In this document: in pieces, positions 44,579-52,889 of the stretch | Layout of the letters: every line of letters starts with the position of its first letter | Position numbering within the stretch: position 1 is the stretch's first letter | Source: Bdellovibrionales bacterium | Lineage (GTDB): Bacteria; Bdellovibrionota; Bdellovibrionia; Bdellovibrionales; JAKFYE01 | Direction of reading: 5' to 3' | NCBI GenBank assembly: GCA_021731045.1 | Contig: JAKFYE010000002.1 | Coordinates: 38,041-102,040, forward strand | Length of the DNA stretch: 64,000 bases | Position numbers and translations under genes: made by a program | The notes under the pieces: model-generated | Told to the model about the DNA's origin: nothing | Database searches by the model: none | Seen by the model: only the letters and a program-made list of their open reading frames with translations

Positions 44579-46606
44579 ATGAACCCTCTTTTAGAAGCCC
44601 CCTCTATAAAATACGGCGCTATTCCCTTTGATCAAATTAAACCCGAACATTTTATTCCGGCGATTAAAAGCGGAATTGAAGAAGCAAAACAGAATATTGA
44701 AAAAATAAAATCTAATTCAGCAAAACCTGATTTTACCAATACGATCGTTGCCCTAGAAACGTCATCCGAGCATTTAGATATTGCGATCGGAACCTACTTT
44801 GTTTTATTTAGTGCCGAAGCGCCTCAGGAACTTCAAGCTTTGGCCGCTGAAATATCGCAACTGCACTCCGCATTTGCCAGCGATATCAGCTTAGACGAAA
44901 CGCTTTTTAATCGCGTAAAAACTGTATACGAAACTATCGACAAAAAAGCACTTACGCCCGAACAATTTCAATTGCTCGATAAATCTTATAAATCTTTTGC
45001 TCGCAACGGCGCTCTCTTAAAAGGACAAGACAAAGAAGCGCTTCGACAAATCGATCAAGAACTCGCCACCTTAACACCTAAATTTTCTGAAAATGTTTTG
45101 GCCGCGACGAATGCCTTCGAACTTTTGATTGATAAAGAAAGCCAATTAAAAGGTTTGCCCGAAGATGCTAAGCAGGCCGCCGCCGAGTTGGCCGAAAAAA
45201 AAGGTCATCCTGGTAAATGGATGTTCTCGCTCCAAGCGCCGAGTTACATTCCAGCCGTGACATATATAGATGACTCTCAAATTCGCAAACAGATTACCGA
45301 AGCCATGGCTTTCAAAAATTTTAAAGATAAATTTGATAATTCTGAAGTGGTGATGAATCTTATTAAGCTTAAACATAAACGTGCAAATCTTTTAGGCTAT
45401 AAAACTCACGCCGATTACGTACTCGAGGAGCGCATGGCCCACACGCCGATCAAGGTGAATACCTTTCTTGAAAGGCTTTTAAAGTTTAGCAAACCGGCAG
45501 CACTTAAAGATCTTTCTGAGCTCGAAGCTATTAAAAAATCGACTGGCTCCAAAGAGCCCCTTCAGCGCTGGGACTTAAGTTACTATACAGAAAAATTGAA
45601 AATGCAGAAGTACGACTTTGATGAAGAAGAACTTCGTCCTTATTTTGAATTAGAAAAAGTGTATCAAGGTGCCTTTAAGCTTGTGGGGAAATTATACGGA
45701 CTTTCGTTTTCTAAAGTGCCCGATGTGCCGGTCTATCATAATGAAGTCGAAGTTTTTGAAGTCAAAGATAAACAGGGCGAGCATGTGGGCTTGTTTTACA
45801 TGGACTTCTTTCCGCGCGAAACAAAACGCGGAGGGGCCTGGATGACGGATTTTATGGCGCAAGGTCTTTTTAAAGGAAAGATCATTCGACCTCATATCGG
45901 AATCGTTATGAACTTTACTCGTCCAACAAAAACAAAACCCTCACTGCTCAACTTCGATGAAGTTTCGACATTCTTTCATGAATTTGGTCACGCGCTTCAC
46001 GGTTTACTATCAAAATGTACGTACCGGTCGGTCGCGGGCACAAACGTCTATTGGGATTTTGTAGAATTGCCTTCGCAATTTATGGAGAACTGGGTTCTCG
46101 AAAAAGAAGTGTTAGATCTTTTTGCGGTTCATTACCAAACAGGCGCAAAACTTCCAGATGATCTTTATAAAAAATTAAAAGCTAGCAGCAAATTTATGGC
46201 GGGATATAACAGCATTCGCCAATTGAATTTTTCAATCCTCGATATGAAGTGGCACTCGACCGATCCAAGCACGATAAAAGATGTAGAGAGTTTTGAAATC
46301 GCATCGACTCAAGAGACGCAAATTATGCCGCGGATTCCAGGGTCTAATGCATCGGTTTCGTTCTCCCATATTTTTGGGGGCGGATATTCCGCAGGATATT
46401 ACTCGTACAAATGGGCGGAAGTCCTCGACGCAGATGCCTTTGAATATTTTAAAGAGAACGGTCTCTTTAGCGAAGCGGTCGCAAAAAAATTTAAAGAAAA
46501 TATTTTAGAGCGTGGCGGGACCGAACACCCGATGGAGCTTTATAAGAAATTTCGCGGACGTGAACCTGATCCCGACTCACTCTTAAGACGTGATGGCTTG
46601 ATATGA
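44579..46606 (+). CDS. M3 family metallopeptidase (oligopeptidase A / Dcp-like)
   Basis: A 675-residue cytoplasmic zinc peptidase of the thimet oligopeptidase family. The zinc site HEFGH is at residues 467-471 (FHEFGHALHG), with the downstream Glu ligand in the DFVELPSQFMENW segment. The conserved FSHIFGGGYSAGYYSYKWAEVLDADAF region is near the C-terminus. Length matches oligopeptidase A and Dcp; the AGTNVYW-DFVELP region mixes features of both, so no gene symbol is given. It degrades short peptides. Its stop overlaps the next ATG by 4 bases. Confidence 0.92.
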   Translation: MNPLLEAPSIKYGAIPFDQIKPEHFIPAIKSGIEEAKQNIEKIKSNSAKPDFTNTIVALETSSEHLDIAIGTYFVLFSAEAPQELQALAAEISQLHSAFASDISLDETLFNRVKTVYETIDKKALTPEQFQLLDKSYKSFARNGALLKGQDKEALRQIDQELATLTPKFSENVLAATNAFELLIDKESQLKGLPEDAKQAAAELAEKKGHPGKWMFSLQAPSYIPAVTYIDDSQIRKQITEAMAFKNFKDKFDNSEVVMNLIKLKHKRANLLGYKTHADYVLEERMAHTPIKVNTFLERLLKFSKPAALKDLSELEAIKKSTGSKEPLQRWDLSYYTEKLKMQKYDFDEEELRPYFELEKVYQGAFKLVGKLYGLSFSKVPDVPVYHNEVEVFEVKDKQGEHVGLFYMDFFPRETKRGGAWMTDFMAQGLFKGKIIRPHIGIVMNFTRPTKTKPSLLNFDEVSTFFHEFGHALHGLLSKCTYRSVAGTNVYWDFVELPSQFMENWVLEKEVLDLFAVHYQTGAKLPDDLYKKLKASSKFMAGYNSIRQLNFSILDMKWHSTDPSTIKDVESFEIASTQETQIMPRIPGSNASVSFSHIFGGGYSAGYYSYKWAEVLDADAFEYFKENGLFSEAVAKKFKENILERGGTEHPMELYKKFRGREPDPDSLLRRDGLI

Positions 46607-46908
46607 AGTCTGCAGAATCCCCGATTACCCTTCATGTTTTTGTTTGCACCAATCAAAAGCCGCCGGGCAAAGCGTGCTGTGCGCTCAGTGGCGGCAAAGA
46701 ACTTCGCGACGAACTTAAAGACCGCATGGCGAAAAAGCATCCCGAGCTCAAATCGAAAGTTCGTATCAATGCTTCGGGCTGTTTAGACAAATGCACCGAG
46801 GGCGTTGCGTGCGTGATTTATCCTCAAGGCGAATGGATCACGCATGCCTCACTGAAGGATCTCGATCAATTGGAAGAAAAGATTTTGGCCTTAGTTAAAA
46901 ATATATAA
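46603..46908 (+). CDS. Thioredoxin-like [2Fe-2S] ferredoxin
   Basis: A 101-residue protein with the pattern of thioredoxin-fold 2Fe-2S proteins: C15 (FVCTN), C25/C26 (KACCA), then C60 and C64 (SGCLDKCTEG). The final EGVACVIYPQGEW strand is typical. Such proteins transfer single electrons; the partner is not known. The ATG overlaps the M3 peptidase stop and the CPXCG gene follows after 3 bases, so the three form a unit. Confidence 0.88.
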   Translation: MKSAESPITLHVFVCTNQKPPGKACCALSGGKELRDELKDRMAKKHPELKSKVRINASGCLDKCTEGVACVIYPQGEWITHASLKDLDQLEEKILALVKNI

Positions 46909-46911
46909 TCT

Positions 46912-47091
46912 ATGCAAGAAGAAGCCGAAATCGAATGCCCATTTTGTGGAGAACTCATCAGCATTTTGGTCGACACCTCGATGCCCCATCAGTCCTACAT
47001 AGAAGATTGTTCCGTCTGCTGTCGCCCCATTCAGTTGAGCATTTACTGCGAAAATCAAACTGTCAGACACATCGACGTCGACCGCACCTAA
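46912..47091 (+). CDS. CPXCG-motif cysteine-rich small protein
   Basis: A 59-residue protein starting 4 bases after the ferredoxin stop. It contains CPFCG (C9, C12) and a second pair C33, C36/C37, plus C46, the pattern of the conserved 'CPXCG motif' family, probably a zinc ribbon. The function is unknown. Its stop is followed at once by a strong hairpin (47094-47122). Confidence 0.85.
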   Translation: MQEEAEIECPFCGELISILVDTSMPHQSYIEDCSVCCRPIQLSIYCENQTVRHIDVDRT

Positions 47092-47093
47092 TG

Positions 47094-47122
47094 GCAAAAG
47101 GTACGGGCTCCGTACCTTTTGC
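47094..47122. terminator. GCAAAAGGTACGG perfect hairpin, bidirectional terminator
   Basis: GCAAAAGGTACGG (47094-47106) and its exact complement (47110-47122) with a 3-nt loop form a 13-bp hairpin with A and T runs built into the stem. It lies between the convergent CPXCG gene and the 372-residue gene, whose stop it touches. This is the most perfect of five copies of this motif. Confidence 0.8.
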
Positions 47123-48240
47123 TATTGGCAGTTAAAGCCCCAGTTATTCGAAGTGTTCGGAATACAATTGTGCACCCAAATCTCTGTGCAAACCGTCGAC
47201 TCGTATGGGTTTAAATACCAGTGAAAATTTCCGTTTTGACTGATCAGAACTTCGTCCGTTTGAAGCCATGTGGCCGTTATAGACTCAGTAAAGCCAAATG
47301 CAGATTCAGAAAATGAATGCGTCCGGCCTGTCGCGACCGGAAGTGCTAAGTTTTCAAGATTGTTCAAAACTGTTTCGGCCGCGTCACCGATCAAATGCCA
47401 ACCGGCCCCACTCGGAACTCCGGTCGAATTCTCTAGTGCTATATTGCGCGCTTCAAAGCACGTGTAGAGATTTTTGAACGGACCGAAGTTCTTATCGACA
47501 ATTCCCCAAGTCAGAACACCACCAAGGGCTGTCTTCGCCCCATTGGCATCAGGAAATACTCCATGCACACTATCGGCATACCACGAAGTAGAATTGTAGC
47601 CCTCACCAAGATTCTTAAATCCTTCGGCTCCGGTTGCTTTTGCAATCTTTGCGATATTGGGCGCAATTCGGTTTTTCGAAAACGTTCTATACGTCTCTGG
47701 GATTGCCTTTATAAATTCATTTAAACTCAGTGTCGATGTTTCGAAAGAGAAGTAAAAATAGTCCTTCCAACCTTTTGGTTGAACTTTGTACCAACCGTCC
47801 TTCACTTGTATTTCTTGGTACTCTTTAATGTTGAGACTCGGATGAAAGATATACTTGCGAACTGATTTTCCGGAAACTGTTTCTTGGACTCCTACAACTG
47901 GAAAATCTTTTTCCTTCCACAACAAACCAAGGTTTAGTTTTGCGTTACTTTGGCCATCACCGAAAGGGTGGTAGGAACTTTTTTGAATAACTGTTGGAAT
48001 ACTGAGGACAACAAACTTTGCGTTGTTTGCGAGAAGCAAATTACCGAGCTTCGATTCTAGTGAAAGCAACGTCGCAGACTCAGCAAATTTTGGAATCGCA
48101 TTCGCCGGCTTACGTTTATTATGTGAAAGAAATTTTTTGATCTGGTGTTTTGTACTGAGCTTTGTTGAGTCAGTCATACAAGCAAAGGAGATCGATCCTG
48201 CAACGAAAAAAAATAAGGGGGTCATTCTAAGCAAAGTCAT
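47122..48240 (-). CDS. Secreted protein of unknown function (372 residues)
   Basis: An exported protein with a signal peptide ending around FACM (a possible lipobox ISFAC). The mature part has a lysine-rich N-terminal segment and a globular body with many aromatic residues and five or so cysteines near the C-terminus (FEARN preceded by YTCF, then STVCTEIWVHNC and NCQ). I recognise no catalytic motif. It is a single gene facing the CPXCG gene and begins the accessory stretch that runs to about 53 kb. Confidence 0.65.
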   Translation of the reverse strand: MTLLRMTPLFFFVAGSISFACMTDSTKLSTKHQIKKFLSHNKRKPANAIPKFAESATLLSLESKLGNLLLANNAKFVVLSIPTVIQKSSYHPFGDGQSNAKLNLGLLWKEKDFPVVGVQETVSGKSVRKYIFHPSLNIKEYQEIQVKDGWYKVQPKGWKDYFYFSFETSTLSLNEFIKAIPETYRTFSKNRIAPNIAKIAKATGAEGFKNLGEGYNSTSWYADSVHGVFPDANGAKTALGGVLTWGIVDKNFGPFKNLYTCFEARNIALENSTGVPSGAGWHLIGDAAETVLNNLENLALPVATGRTHSFSESAFGFTESITATWLQTDEVLISQNGNFHWYLNPYESTVCTEIWVHNCIPNTSNNWGFNCQ

Positions 48241-48325
48241 ATCTTTTCCTATATTAAGTTGATTTTGTTAACATCCAACTGATCGAGTGACTTATGATCG
48301 CGTCTTAAATCACAAATCAGAATGA

Positions 48326-48580
48326 TTATCGGCCAATACAACAAAAAGTGTGCTGAGGTCGGAAATTGTTGAGTACGGCTGAAATTGAAAATTGCTTTGT
48401 CGTATCACAATATTGATTCATAAATGCTTCCAGAGCCTCGACTCCCTCAAGTGAAGTTCTGCAAAAAAAAGCGCCCTTTTCAGCCGGGCGACGATCCACT
48501 TTGGTGGTTTTTTCTGCAGCGCCTACATTCCCGAAGTATAAGAAGCATGTTGCGAGATAAAATATTGAAAGCTTAGACAT
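48326..48580 (-). CDS. Small secreted cysteine-containing protein
   Basis: An 84-residue protein from the ATG at 48580, which has AGAGG upstream; a GTG two codons earlier is also in frame. The signal peptide ends near VGAAE. The mature part, about 60 residues, has four cysteines (FFCRTS, QYCDTT, TFCCIGR), suggesting disulfides. No family recognised. Confidence 0.55.
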   Translation of the reverse strand: MSKLSIFYLATCFLYFGNVGAAEKTTKVDRRPAEKGAFFCRTSLEGVEALEAFMNQYCDTTKQFSISAVLNNFRPQHTFCCIGR

Positions 48581-48655
48581 AGGCACCTCTCACACTATTA
48601 TAATTTAGAATTAGATTTTTACTACTGGATGAAAGTCTGCAATCCGCTAATCTTG

Positions 48656-48696
48656 TATGGGCGTCACTCTACTTTTTGTTCCGAAATGCGTCTGAA
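48656..48696. repeat. 41-bp repeat, copy 1
   Basis: This stretch is 36 of 41 identical to 51521-51561. In the reverse direction it reads as the end of an open frame (FRRISEQKVE then stop), and the other copy reads FRCTSERKVE then stop. The shared frame and stop codon suggest both are 3' ends of a common gene, now remnants. Confidence 0.55.
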
Positions 48697-48882
48697 CGTT
48701 GGCTTGATAGCATGATAGTTTGTTCGATAATAGGCAGGTGGTGTCACTGGAGTTTTAGGTTTGTTGTGGTGTTTGACATAAATGAGATGATAAAATATCG
48801 AGAGGGTAAGTTCCAGCCGCTGAGAGTTTTTTTGCCACTTGGGATTTAAATAAGCAAAAGGTACGGGCAGGGCTAAGGACAC
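48664..48882 (-). pseudogene. Open frame ending in a repeated 3' segment, probable remnant
   Basis: A 72-residue frame from GTG at 48882 overlaps the end of the HEISH gene by 10 bases. It contains the GCAAAAGGTACGG motif in its 5' part and a 3' end repeated at 51521-51561. The low-complexity basic composition and repeated segments suggest a fragment of a mobile or multicopy gene rather than a working protein. Confidence 0.3.
48854..48866 (+). repeat. GCAAAAGGTACGG motif, copy 3
   Basis: An exact copy of the 13-mer. A short matching arm (ACCTT, 48881-48885) gives a weak hairpin just downstream of the HEISH gene's stop on the minus strand. Confidence 0.4.
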
Positions 48883-49712
48883 CTTATATTTAATGTGTTC
48901 TTGAATGAGTTTATCCGGGTGTAGGCAATTCCACCAACAGCATTTTCGACATCGTTAGGAAAAGACGTCCAACTCCTGAGCCACGTGATAACGTCACATT
49001 GATTTTCGACCATTAAATTATCCAAAATAACTTTTGCTATACTATCAATCTCAGCGTGTCTCGATGTTTCTTCTAGAATGGATTCCCGCAAAAGTTTATT
49101 TTTATCAGCTCCTTCCGTAAGACTAAACAGTGATTGAACAAACGCCTCATTATGCAGGCGAACAAGAAAGTAACTTTTTTGTTCATTAGGACTAAGGTGT
49201 CTAGTGGAATTTATGATTTCAGATTCATAAACGTAGTGTGAAATTTCATGCGCTAATACAAACTCTATGAGCGAAATTGGATTTCTGTAATGGGCATCTT
49301 TCAAAATCGAGTGGATCCATTTGGGATCGATAAAAACACTAAGATTTCCTACTTCAATATTTGGCTCGCACCCATCACAGGATAACAACTTTAAAACGTC
49401 TGGCTTTCCAAAAACGAACCTTTGAATTCTTTCAAACTTCGATTTAATAAAAGCGGGAACAGGCGTTTGTGAGAGGCGATTGTTTGAAGAATAAACATTG
49501 CCGTCTGGAAAGAGTGAAGGAAAGGACCGCTGACTCCTTAATCGTGCTAAAGACTTCTCGATCTTTTGAACATCAAAACTAATCTCTGTTGTGTACAGAT
49601 CGTCCCGGTGAGTGACATTTTTTGTTATCTGCGCCTCTGCCGGCAGAGACAAAACGCTCCCTAGAGCAAATAAAACACAGCCCAACACACACGTAAAGCT
49701 GAAGGTTTTCAT
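48873..49712 (-). CDS. Secreted putative M48-like metalloprotease
   Basis: A 279-residue exported protein from the ATG at 49712 (GAGGAACC upstream; seven extra codons are open before it). The signal peptide ends near AEAQ. FVLAHEISHYVYE (HExxH) about residue 165 is a zinc-binding site. About 60 residues later SRHAEIDSIAK resembles the ExxxD third-ligand region of M48 peptidases. A pair of cysteines in LLSCDGC and a C-terminal NIRCP are present. The overall fold is unassigned, so the protease call is tentative. Confidence 0.6.
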   Translation of the reverse strand: MKTFSFTCVLGCVLFALGSVLSLPAEAQITKNVTHRDDLYTTEISFDVQKIEKSLARLRSQRSFPSLFPDGNVYSSNNRLSQTPVPAFIKSKFERIQRFVFGKPDVLKLLSCDGCEPNIEVGNLSVFIDPKWIHSILKDAHYRNPISLIEFVLAHEISHYVYESEIINSTRHLSPNEQKSYFLVRLHNEAFVQSLFSLTEGADKNKLLRESILEETSRHAEIDSIAKVILDNLMVENQCDVITWLRSWTSFPNDVENAVGGIAYTRINSFKNTLNIRCP

Positions 49713-49819
49713 TGGTTCCTCATATCTAGTCATCTCAGAAATTTAAAGCAATATTCAGACCCCAGCCCCACCTCGCGCTCGCAATCCAAGATTGGGCCGC
49801 AAAATCAGTAAGGATATCA

Positions 49820-49830
49820 GTACCTTTTGC
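49820..49830 (-). repeat. GCAAAAGGTAC motif, reverse copy
   Basis: The reverse complement of GCAAAAGGTAC lies downstream of the minus-strand acetyltransferase gene. It is a partial copy of the dispersed hairpin element, 30 bases from the TTCCAGCGCTGGAA palindrome. Confidence 0.35.
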
Positions 49831-49857
49831 TCCTCGCGTCCCAATTTGATTTTTTAA

Positions 49858-49875
49858 AGTTCCAGCGCTGGAACT
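49858..49875. repeat. Perfect 18-bp palindrome AGTTCCAGCGCTGGAACT, second copy
   Basis: Identical to 23623-23640 in the HNH leader, 26 kb away. It lies 22 bases beyond the acetyltransferase stop. No HNH gene is nearby, so this is a solitary copy. Confidence 0.6.
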
Positions 49876-49897
49876 TCTTTGGGGAATCAAAGTATCC

Positions 49898-50410
49898 TCA
49901 AATTCTCATTTCAAACAATAGGAATGTCATTTGCCACGGAGAATAAAACGATTCTCCGATACAATCAAAGCCACAACTTTGGTAAAAATTTGGTAAAAAT
50001 GGATTTGTCTTATCACAGCATAACCGAAGCACGGTTGCGCCTTTTTGCTGAGCATATTCTTTTGCCCAGCTTATAATTTTCGATCCCAAATTTCGTCCAG
50101 AATACTCTCTTGAAATCGCCAACCGATTAAGATGAATTGCAGTTTGCTTGTCATCTGGCCATATTTCGCTTTTTGCGTGAGACAAAGAAATTGTACCAAT
50201 GATTTTTTGAGAATTATCGAGGATAACGAAAAGCTCGCCATCGGATACTTCGGCTTGCAATCTGGAGAGTGGAAAGTTCTCGCTCCATTGTTTTATGCCT
50301 TTTGTTTTTAACCACTGTGCTGTTTCGCGAATAATGTTAGCGGCCTGATCTAGCTGGTCGGCATTGGCTAGTTGAAGTTTCAGAGGACAAGGGATATCGC
50401 TATTTTTCAT
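49898..50410 (-). CDS. GNAT family N-acetyltransferase
   Basis: A 170-residue protein from the ATG at 50410 (a TTG start at 50440 would add ten residues). The GNAT core is visible: an N-terminal helix pair, a beta hairpin (FVILDNSQKIIGTISL), the acetyl-CoA pyrophosphate loop in SREYSGRNLGSKIISWA (R/QxxGxG/A-like), and LRLCCDKTNPFLPNFYQSCGF. The substrate is unknown. Monocistronic. Confidence 0.85.
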   Translation of the reverse strand: MKNSDIPCPLKLQLANADQLDQAANIIRETAQWLKTKGIKQWSENFPLSRLQAEVSDGELFVILDNSQKIIGTISLSHAKSEIWPDDKQTAIHLNRLAISREYSGRNLGSKIISWAKEYAQQKGATVLRLCCDKTNPFLPNFYQSCGFDCIGESFYSPWQMTFLLFEMRI

Positions 50411-50512
50411 AACTCGCAAATAGCACTTGAAAGAAACCAAGTCAGCTTATTTTGCATTCTTGGGATATGGACTTTTTTTTAAAAAATTATTACTGTAGCT
50501 CGGGGGCGCGAC

Positions 50513-51016
50513 ATGGAAATGAAATTGAATGGCATCATCTACGCGATGACCGGCGGAAATGGCTCCGGGAAAACAACTTACGCTCTAAAAATCTCAAAAG
50601 AGAAAGGCGCTTTATTTTTGTCCCTCGATAAAACTATTAAGGAATTTGATCAGCCAATTCAAAATTATGAAGATTATATGAGTCAATTTCGACGAGCTTT
50701 AGACTTGATGTCTTCCAAAGCAATACCGTTATTGAAAAGTGGAGGTTGTGTTGTGTTTGATTTTGGTGGTGGGATATCCAGCCGACAATGGCTTAAGCAT
50801 ATTGCTGAATCAAGTGGTGCTGAAATCACCATTTTTCACTTGGAGGTCCCACTCGAAGAGAGAAAGCGTCGAATTCAACAAAGAAATATAGATAAGCACC
50901 AAGATGTCTATTTTTTTCAAATGAGCAATGAAGAGTTTGATAGACACAATAAGCAAGATCCGCCACCTCCACCAATTGAGGAAGGAATCAAAGTTATCAG
51001 AGTGAAAAATGGGTAG
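50513..51016 (+). CDS. P-loop kinase-like protein
   Basis: A 167-residue protein. GGNGSGKTT (residues 14-22) is a Walker A motif near the N-terminus, and VVFDFGGG fits Walker B. EVPLEERKRRIQQRN fits the arginine-bearing lid of small kinases such as the chloramphenicol-phosphotransferase/zeta-toxin group. The C-terminus is proline-rich (DPPPPPIEE). Its substrate, nucleotide or small molecule, cannot be told, and no antitoxin-like gene is adjacent. Confidence 0.7.
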   Translation: MEMKLNGIIYAMTGGNGSGKTTYALKISKEKGALFLSLDKTIKEFDQPIQNYEDYMSQFRRALDLMSSKAIPLLKSGGCVVFDFGGGISSRQWLKHIAESSGAEITIFHLEVPLEERKRRIQQRNIDKHQDVYFFQMSNEEFDRHNKQDPPPPPIEEGIKVIRVKNG

Positions 51017-51122
51017 TCCTTTTGGATTTTTAGTGAGAAAATGTAAAACTTTTCTTTTTAAGATTAGCTGGTTGACTGTGTGAGTTGGTCCGCGTAATCC
51101 TTTAGAAATCTCGGAGGTATTT

Positions 51123-51509
51123 ATGAATATCACTCGGTTGTTTTACTTTATTTTTGTGATTCTTTGCGCGAGTCCTTTTAACAGTTCTTTCGCAACACCT
51201 AAAATAGATAAGCTGGTTGCCGAATGCATCGATAGCGACTTAAATTTGGGGTATAGAGTGTTTCAAACAGATGACAGCGGTTTGTTATTCAGAGCTGAAG
51301 AAATTAACTCCAAGGTAAAAATCAAAAAAGTAGATCTACTTATTTTTGATCACAGTAAGATTCTGTGGGCAGCTGATGTTTCGTCGAAGTACACCTTCCA
51401 ACTCCTGGTAAACCGTAACAATGTGAACGATGAGGGCACAGATGCATTGCTGACAACGCACAACTTTCAAGGCCATATTCGTTGTCAAAAGTTATTTCCT
51501 ACCAATTGA
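51123..51509 (+). CDS. Small secreted protein of unknown function
   Basis: A 128-residue exported protein with a clear signal peptide (cleavage near SFAT, residue 25) and a strong GGAGG before the ATG. The mature part holds two cysteines, one near its start (AECID) and one near the end (IRCQK), which may be paired. No family recognised. It converges on the next gene across a GGTACGG-type hairpin. Confidence 0.6.
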   Translation: MNITRLFYFIFVILCASPFNSSFATPKIDKLVAECIDSDLNLGYRVFQTDDSGLLFRAEEINSKVKIKKVDLLIFDHSKILWAADVSSKYTFQLLVNRNNVNDEGTDALLTTHNFQGHIRCQKLFPTN

Positions 51510-51520
51510 TTAGAACCGAA

Positions 51521-51561
51521 TATGGACGTCACTCTACTTTTCGTTCCGAAGTGCATCTGAA
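51521..51561. repeat. 41-bp repeat, copy 2
   Basis: Second copy of the segment at 48656-48696, five differences. As in copy 1, the reverse frame reads into KVE and a stop. A GGTACGG hairpin follows 9 bases downstream here, while at copy 1 the same motif is about 160 bases away. Confidence 0.55.
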
Positions 51562-51569
51562 TGGAATAA

Positions 51570-51596
51570 ACAAAAGGTACGGACACATCCTTTTGT
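51570..51596. terminator. CAAAAGGTACGG hairpin between convergent genes
   Basis: ACAAAAGG (51570-51577) and CCTTTTGT (51589-51596) form an 8-bp stem with an 11-nt loop that includes the TACGG of the dispersed motif. It lies between two convergent stops, so a terminator role is likely. Confidence 0.6.
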
Positions 51597-51604
51597 TACT
51601 CTGA

Positions 51605-52105
51605 TCAATCGCTTGTTGGAATTTCTTTAAACTTTTTAGATATTTCATCCCAATAAAAAAGCGCATTGGCACTTTCGCAAAACATTAGGTCAATCCCATC
51701 ATTTTTGAGATTTACTTTAGAAACTTCATCACCCTTGCATTGCCAGTAACCCTTACCACAAGCCGTTTTATAACTACCAGGCTTCAATAATGAAATGCCG
51801 ATATCATGTTTCCCGTCTTCAGATTCAGTTTCTTTTATCAAGATTGGTTGATCTTCTTTTGATAGCCATACCCACAACCCAATACCCTTACCTGTCGCTT
51901 TCGCAAGAAGCTTTGCTCTATCAGGCTTACCATCACCATTAAAATCTCCTTCGGCCGTGAGTAAGTCCGTCTTACTCCTATCACAACCGCTGTCTTTAAT
52001 TGGTTTTGTTGGTTTCCATCCTTTTGGTAAATCTATTTTTTTAGTTGAGGCTGCAAAAGAAAAGGAGCCTACGATAATCAAAGACAATACGAGTGCTAAT
52101 TTCAC
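51605..52105 (-). CDS. Secreted protein with an FG-GAP/EF-hand-like repeat
   Basis: A 166-residue exported protein starting at GTG 52105, preceded by GGAGG. After the signal peptide (ending SFAAS) the DFNGDGKPDRAKLL segment matches a calcium-binding DxDxDG loop of FG-GAP repeats, here predicted once. The C-terminal half carries four cysteines. The role is unknown; such proteins often bind calcium or surfaces. Confidence 0.6.
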   Translation of the reverse strand: MKLALVLSLIIVGSFSFAASTKKIDLPKGWKPTKPIKDSGCDRSKTDLLTAEGDFNGDGKPDRAKLLAKATGKGIGLWVWLSKEDQPILIKETESEDGKHDIGISLLKPGSYKTACGKGYWQCKGDEVSKVNLKNDGIDLMFCESANALFYWDEISKKFKEIPTSD

Positions 52106-52181
52106 TGTGAGCCTCCATTAACTCAAAAGTTCAAGGTACAGACCAATTTCGTCTCCAAAATTTGTCCGTATTTTTTAATTA

Positions 52182-52470
52182 TTACCCGCCACATGCTTGC
52201 GTGAGTTTTTTGTTCCACTTAATTTCATCTGCCTCTTCTGAACAGAATGAACCGCCAAGAACTGCACAGAGGCCGCCAGCAGTTGTTTTGATACTATCGC
52301 AGAAGGATCCTCCACCAGCTTTACAAATTCCTTTACCATCATTCTTCATGTCCCTGCAGAAGGACTTATTCCGCCGAAGGTTGCCGAGCTGAATTATTTT
52401 TTGATTGTGAAGATAGGTGTTCACAACCTATTAAAGTTAGTAGAAGGAATGTCGCAAAAAAGCATTTCAT
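52182..52470 (-). pseudogene. Lipoprotein with Cys repeats, apparent frameshift
   Basis: GGAGATAAA precedes ATG 52470, which opens a lipoprotein signal peptide (LLTLIGC lipobox) and ends at a TAA at 52366 after 34 residues. One base further a second frame (open from 52424 to 52182) continues with three similar units, SFC followed about eight residues later by G-x-C, ending TQACGG. Skipping one base near 52366 would join the two frames into one protein of about 95 residues. So this is either a frameshifted gene, a sequencing error, or two overlapping ORFs. Confidence 0.5.
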
Positions 52471-52495
52471 TTTATCTCCGATAATTTTAGTCAAA

Positions 52496-52888
52496 TCAGC
52501 CCAAGTTTTTAAGAATTTTCTCTTGCATGGACTTCATTTCATCGGCGGGGTAGCGCTTGGCTTTGGAAAAATCTAGGTCAGCGGCGCTCCACATGGGGAT
52601 GAGATGCAAGTGAAAATGTGGGACTTCTAGGCCGATGACGGCTTGGCCGACGCGTTTACATCCTGTGGATTTTTGGATGGCTTTGGCTAAACGTTGTGCG
52701 TTTTTATAAACGCGGGAGTATTCAGGTTCAGGAACATCGGCAAAATAATCGGTTTCTTTTTTAGGGATCACAATTGTGTGACCTAAATTTATTCCATCTA
52801 ACGTCAAGATCGCAAAAGTCAGGTCATCTTCTAGCAGAAAATAACCTGGTAATTCTTTATTTAATATTTTGGTGAAGATCGAAGACAT
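52496..52888 (-). CDS. HIT family hydrolase
   Basis: A 130-residue histidine-triad protein, with the signature HFHLHLIPMW (H-x-H-x-H-x-x) near residue 103. HIT proteins hydrolyse dinucleoside polyphosphates or nucleoside phosphoramidates. The ATG is one base after the upstream lipoprotein stop (both minus strand), implying co-transcription. Confidence 0.92.
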   Translation of the reverse strand: MSSIFTKILNKELPGYFLLEDDLTFAILTLDGINLGHTIVIPKKETDYFADVPEPEYSRVYKNAQRLAKAIQKSTGCKRVGQAVIGLEVPHFHLHLIPMWSAADLDFSKAKRYPADEMKSMQEKILKNLG

Positions 52889-52889
52889 T

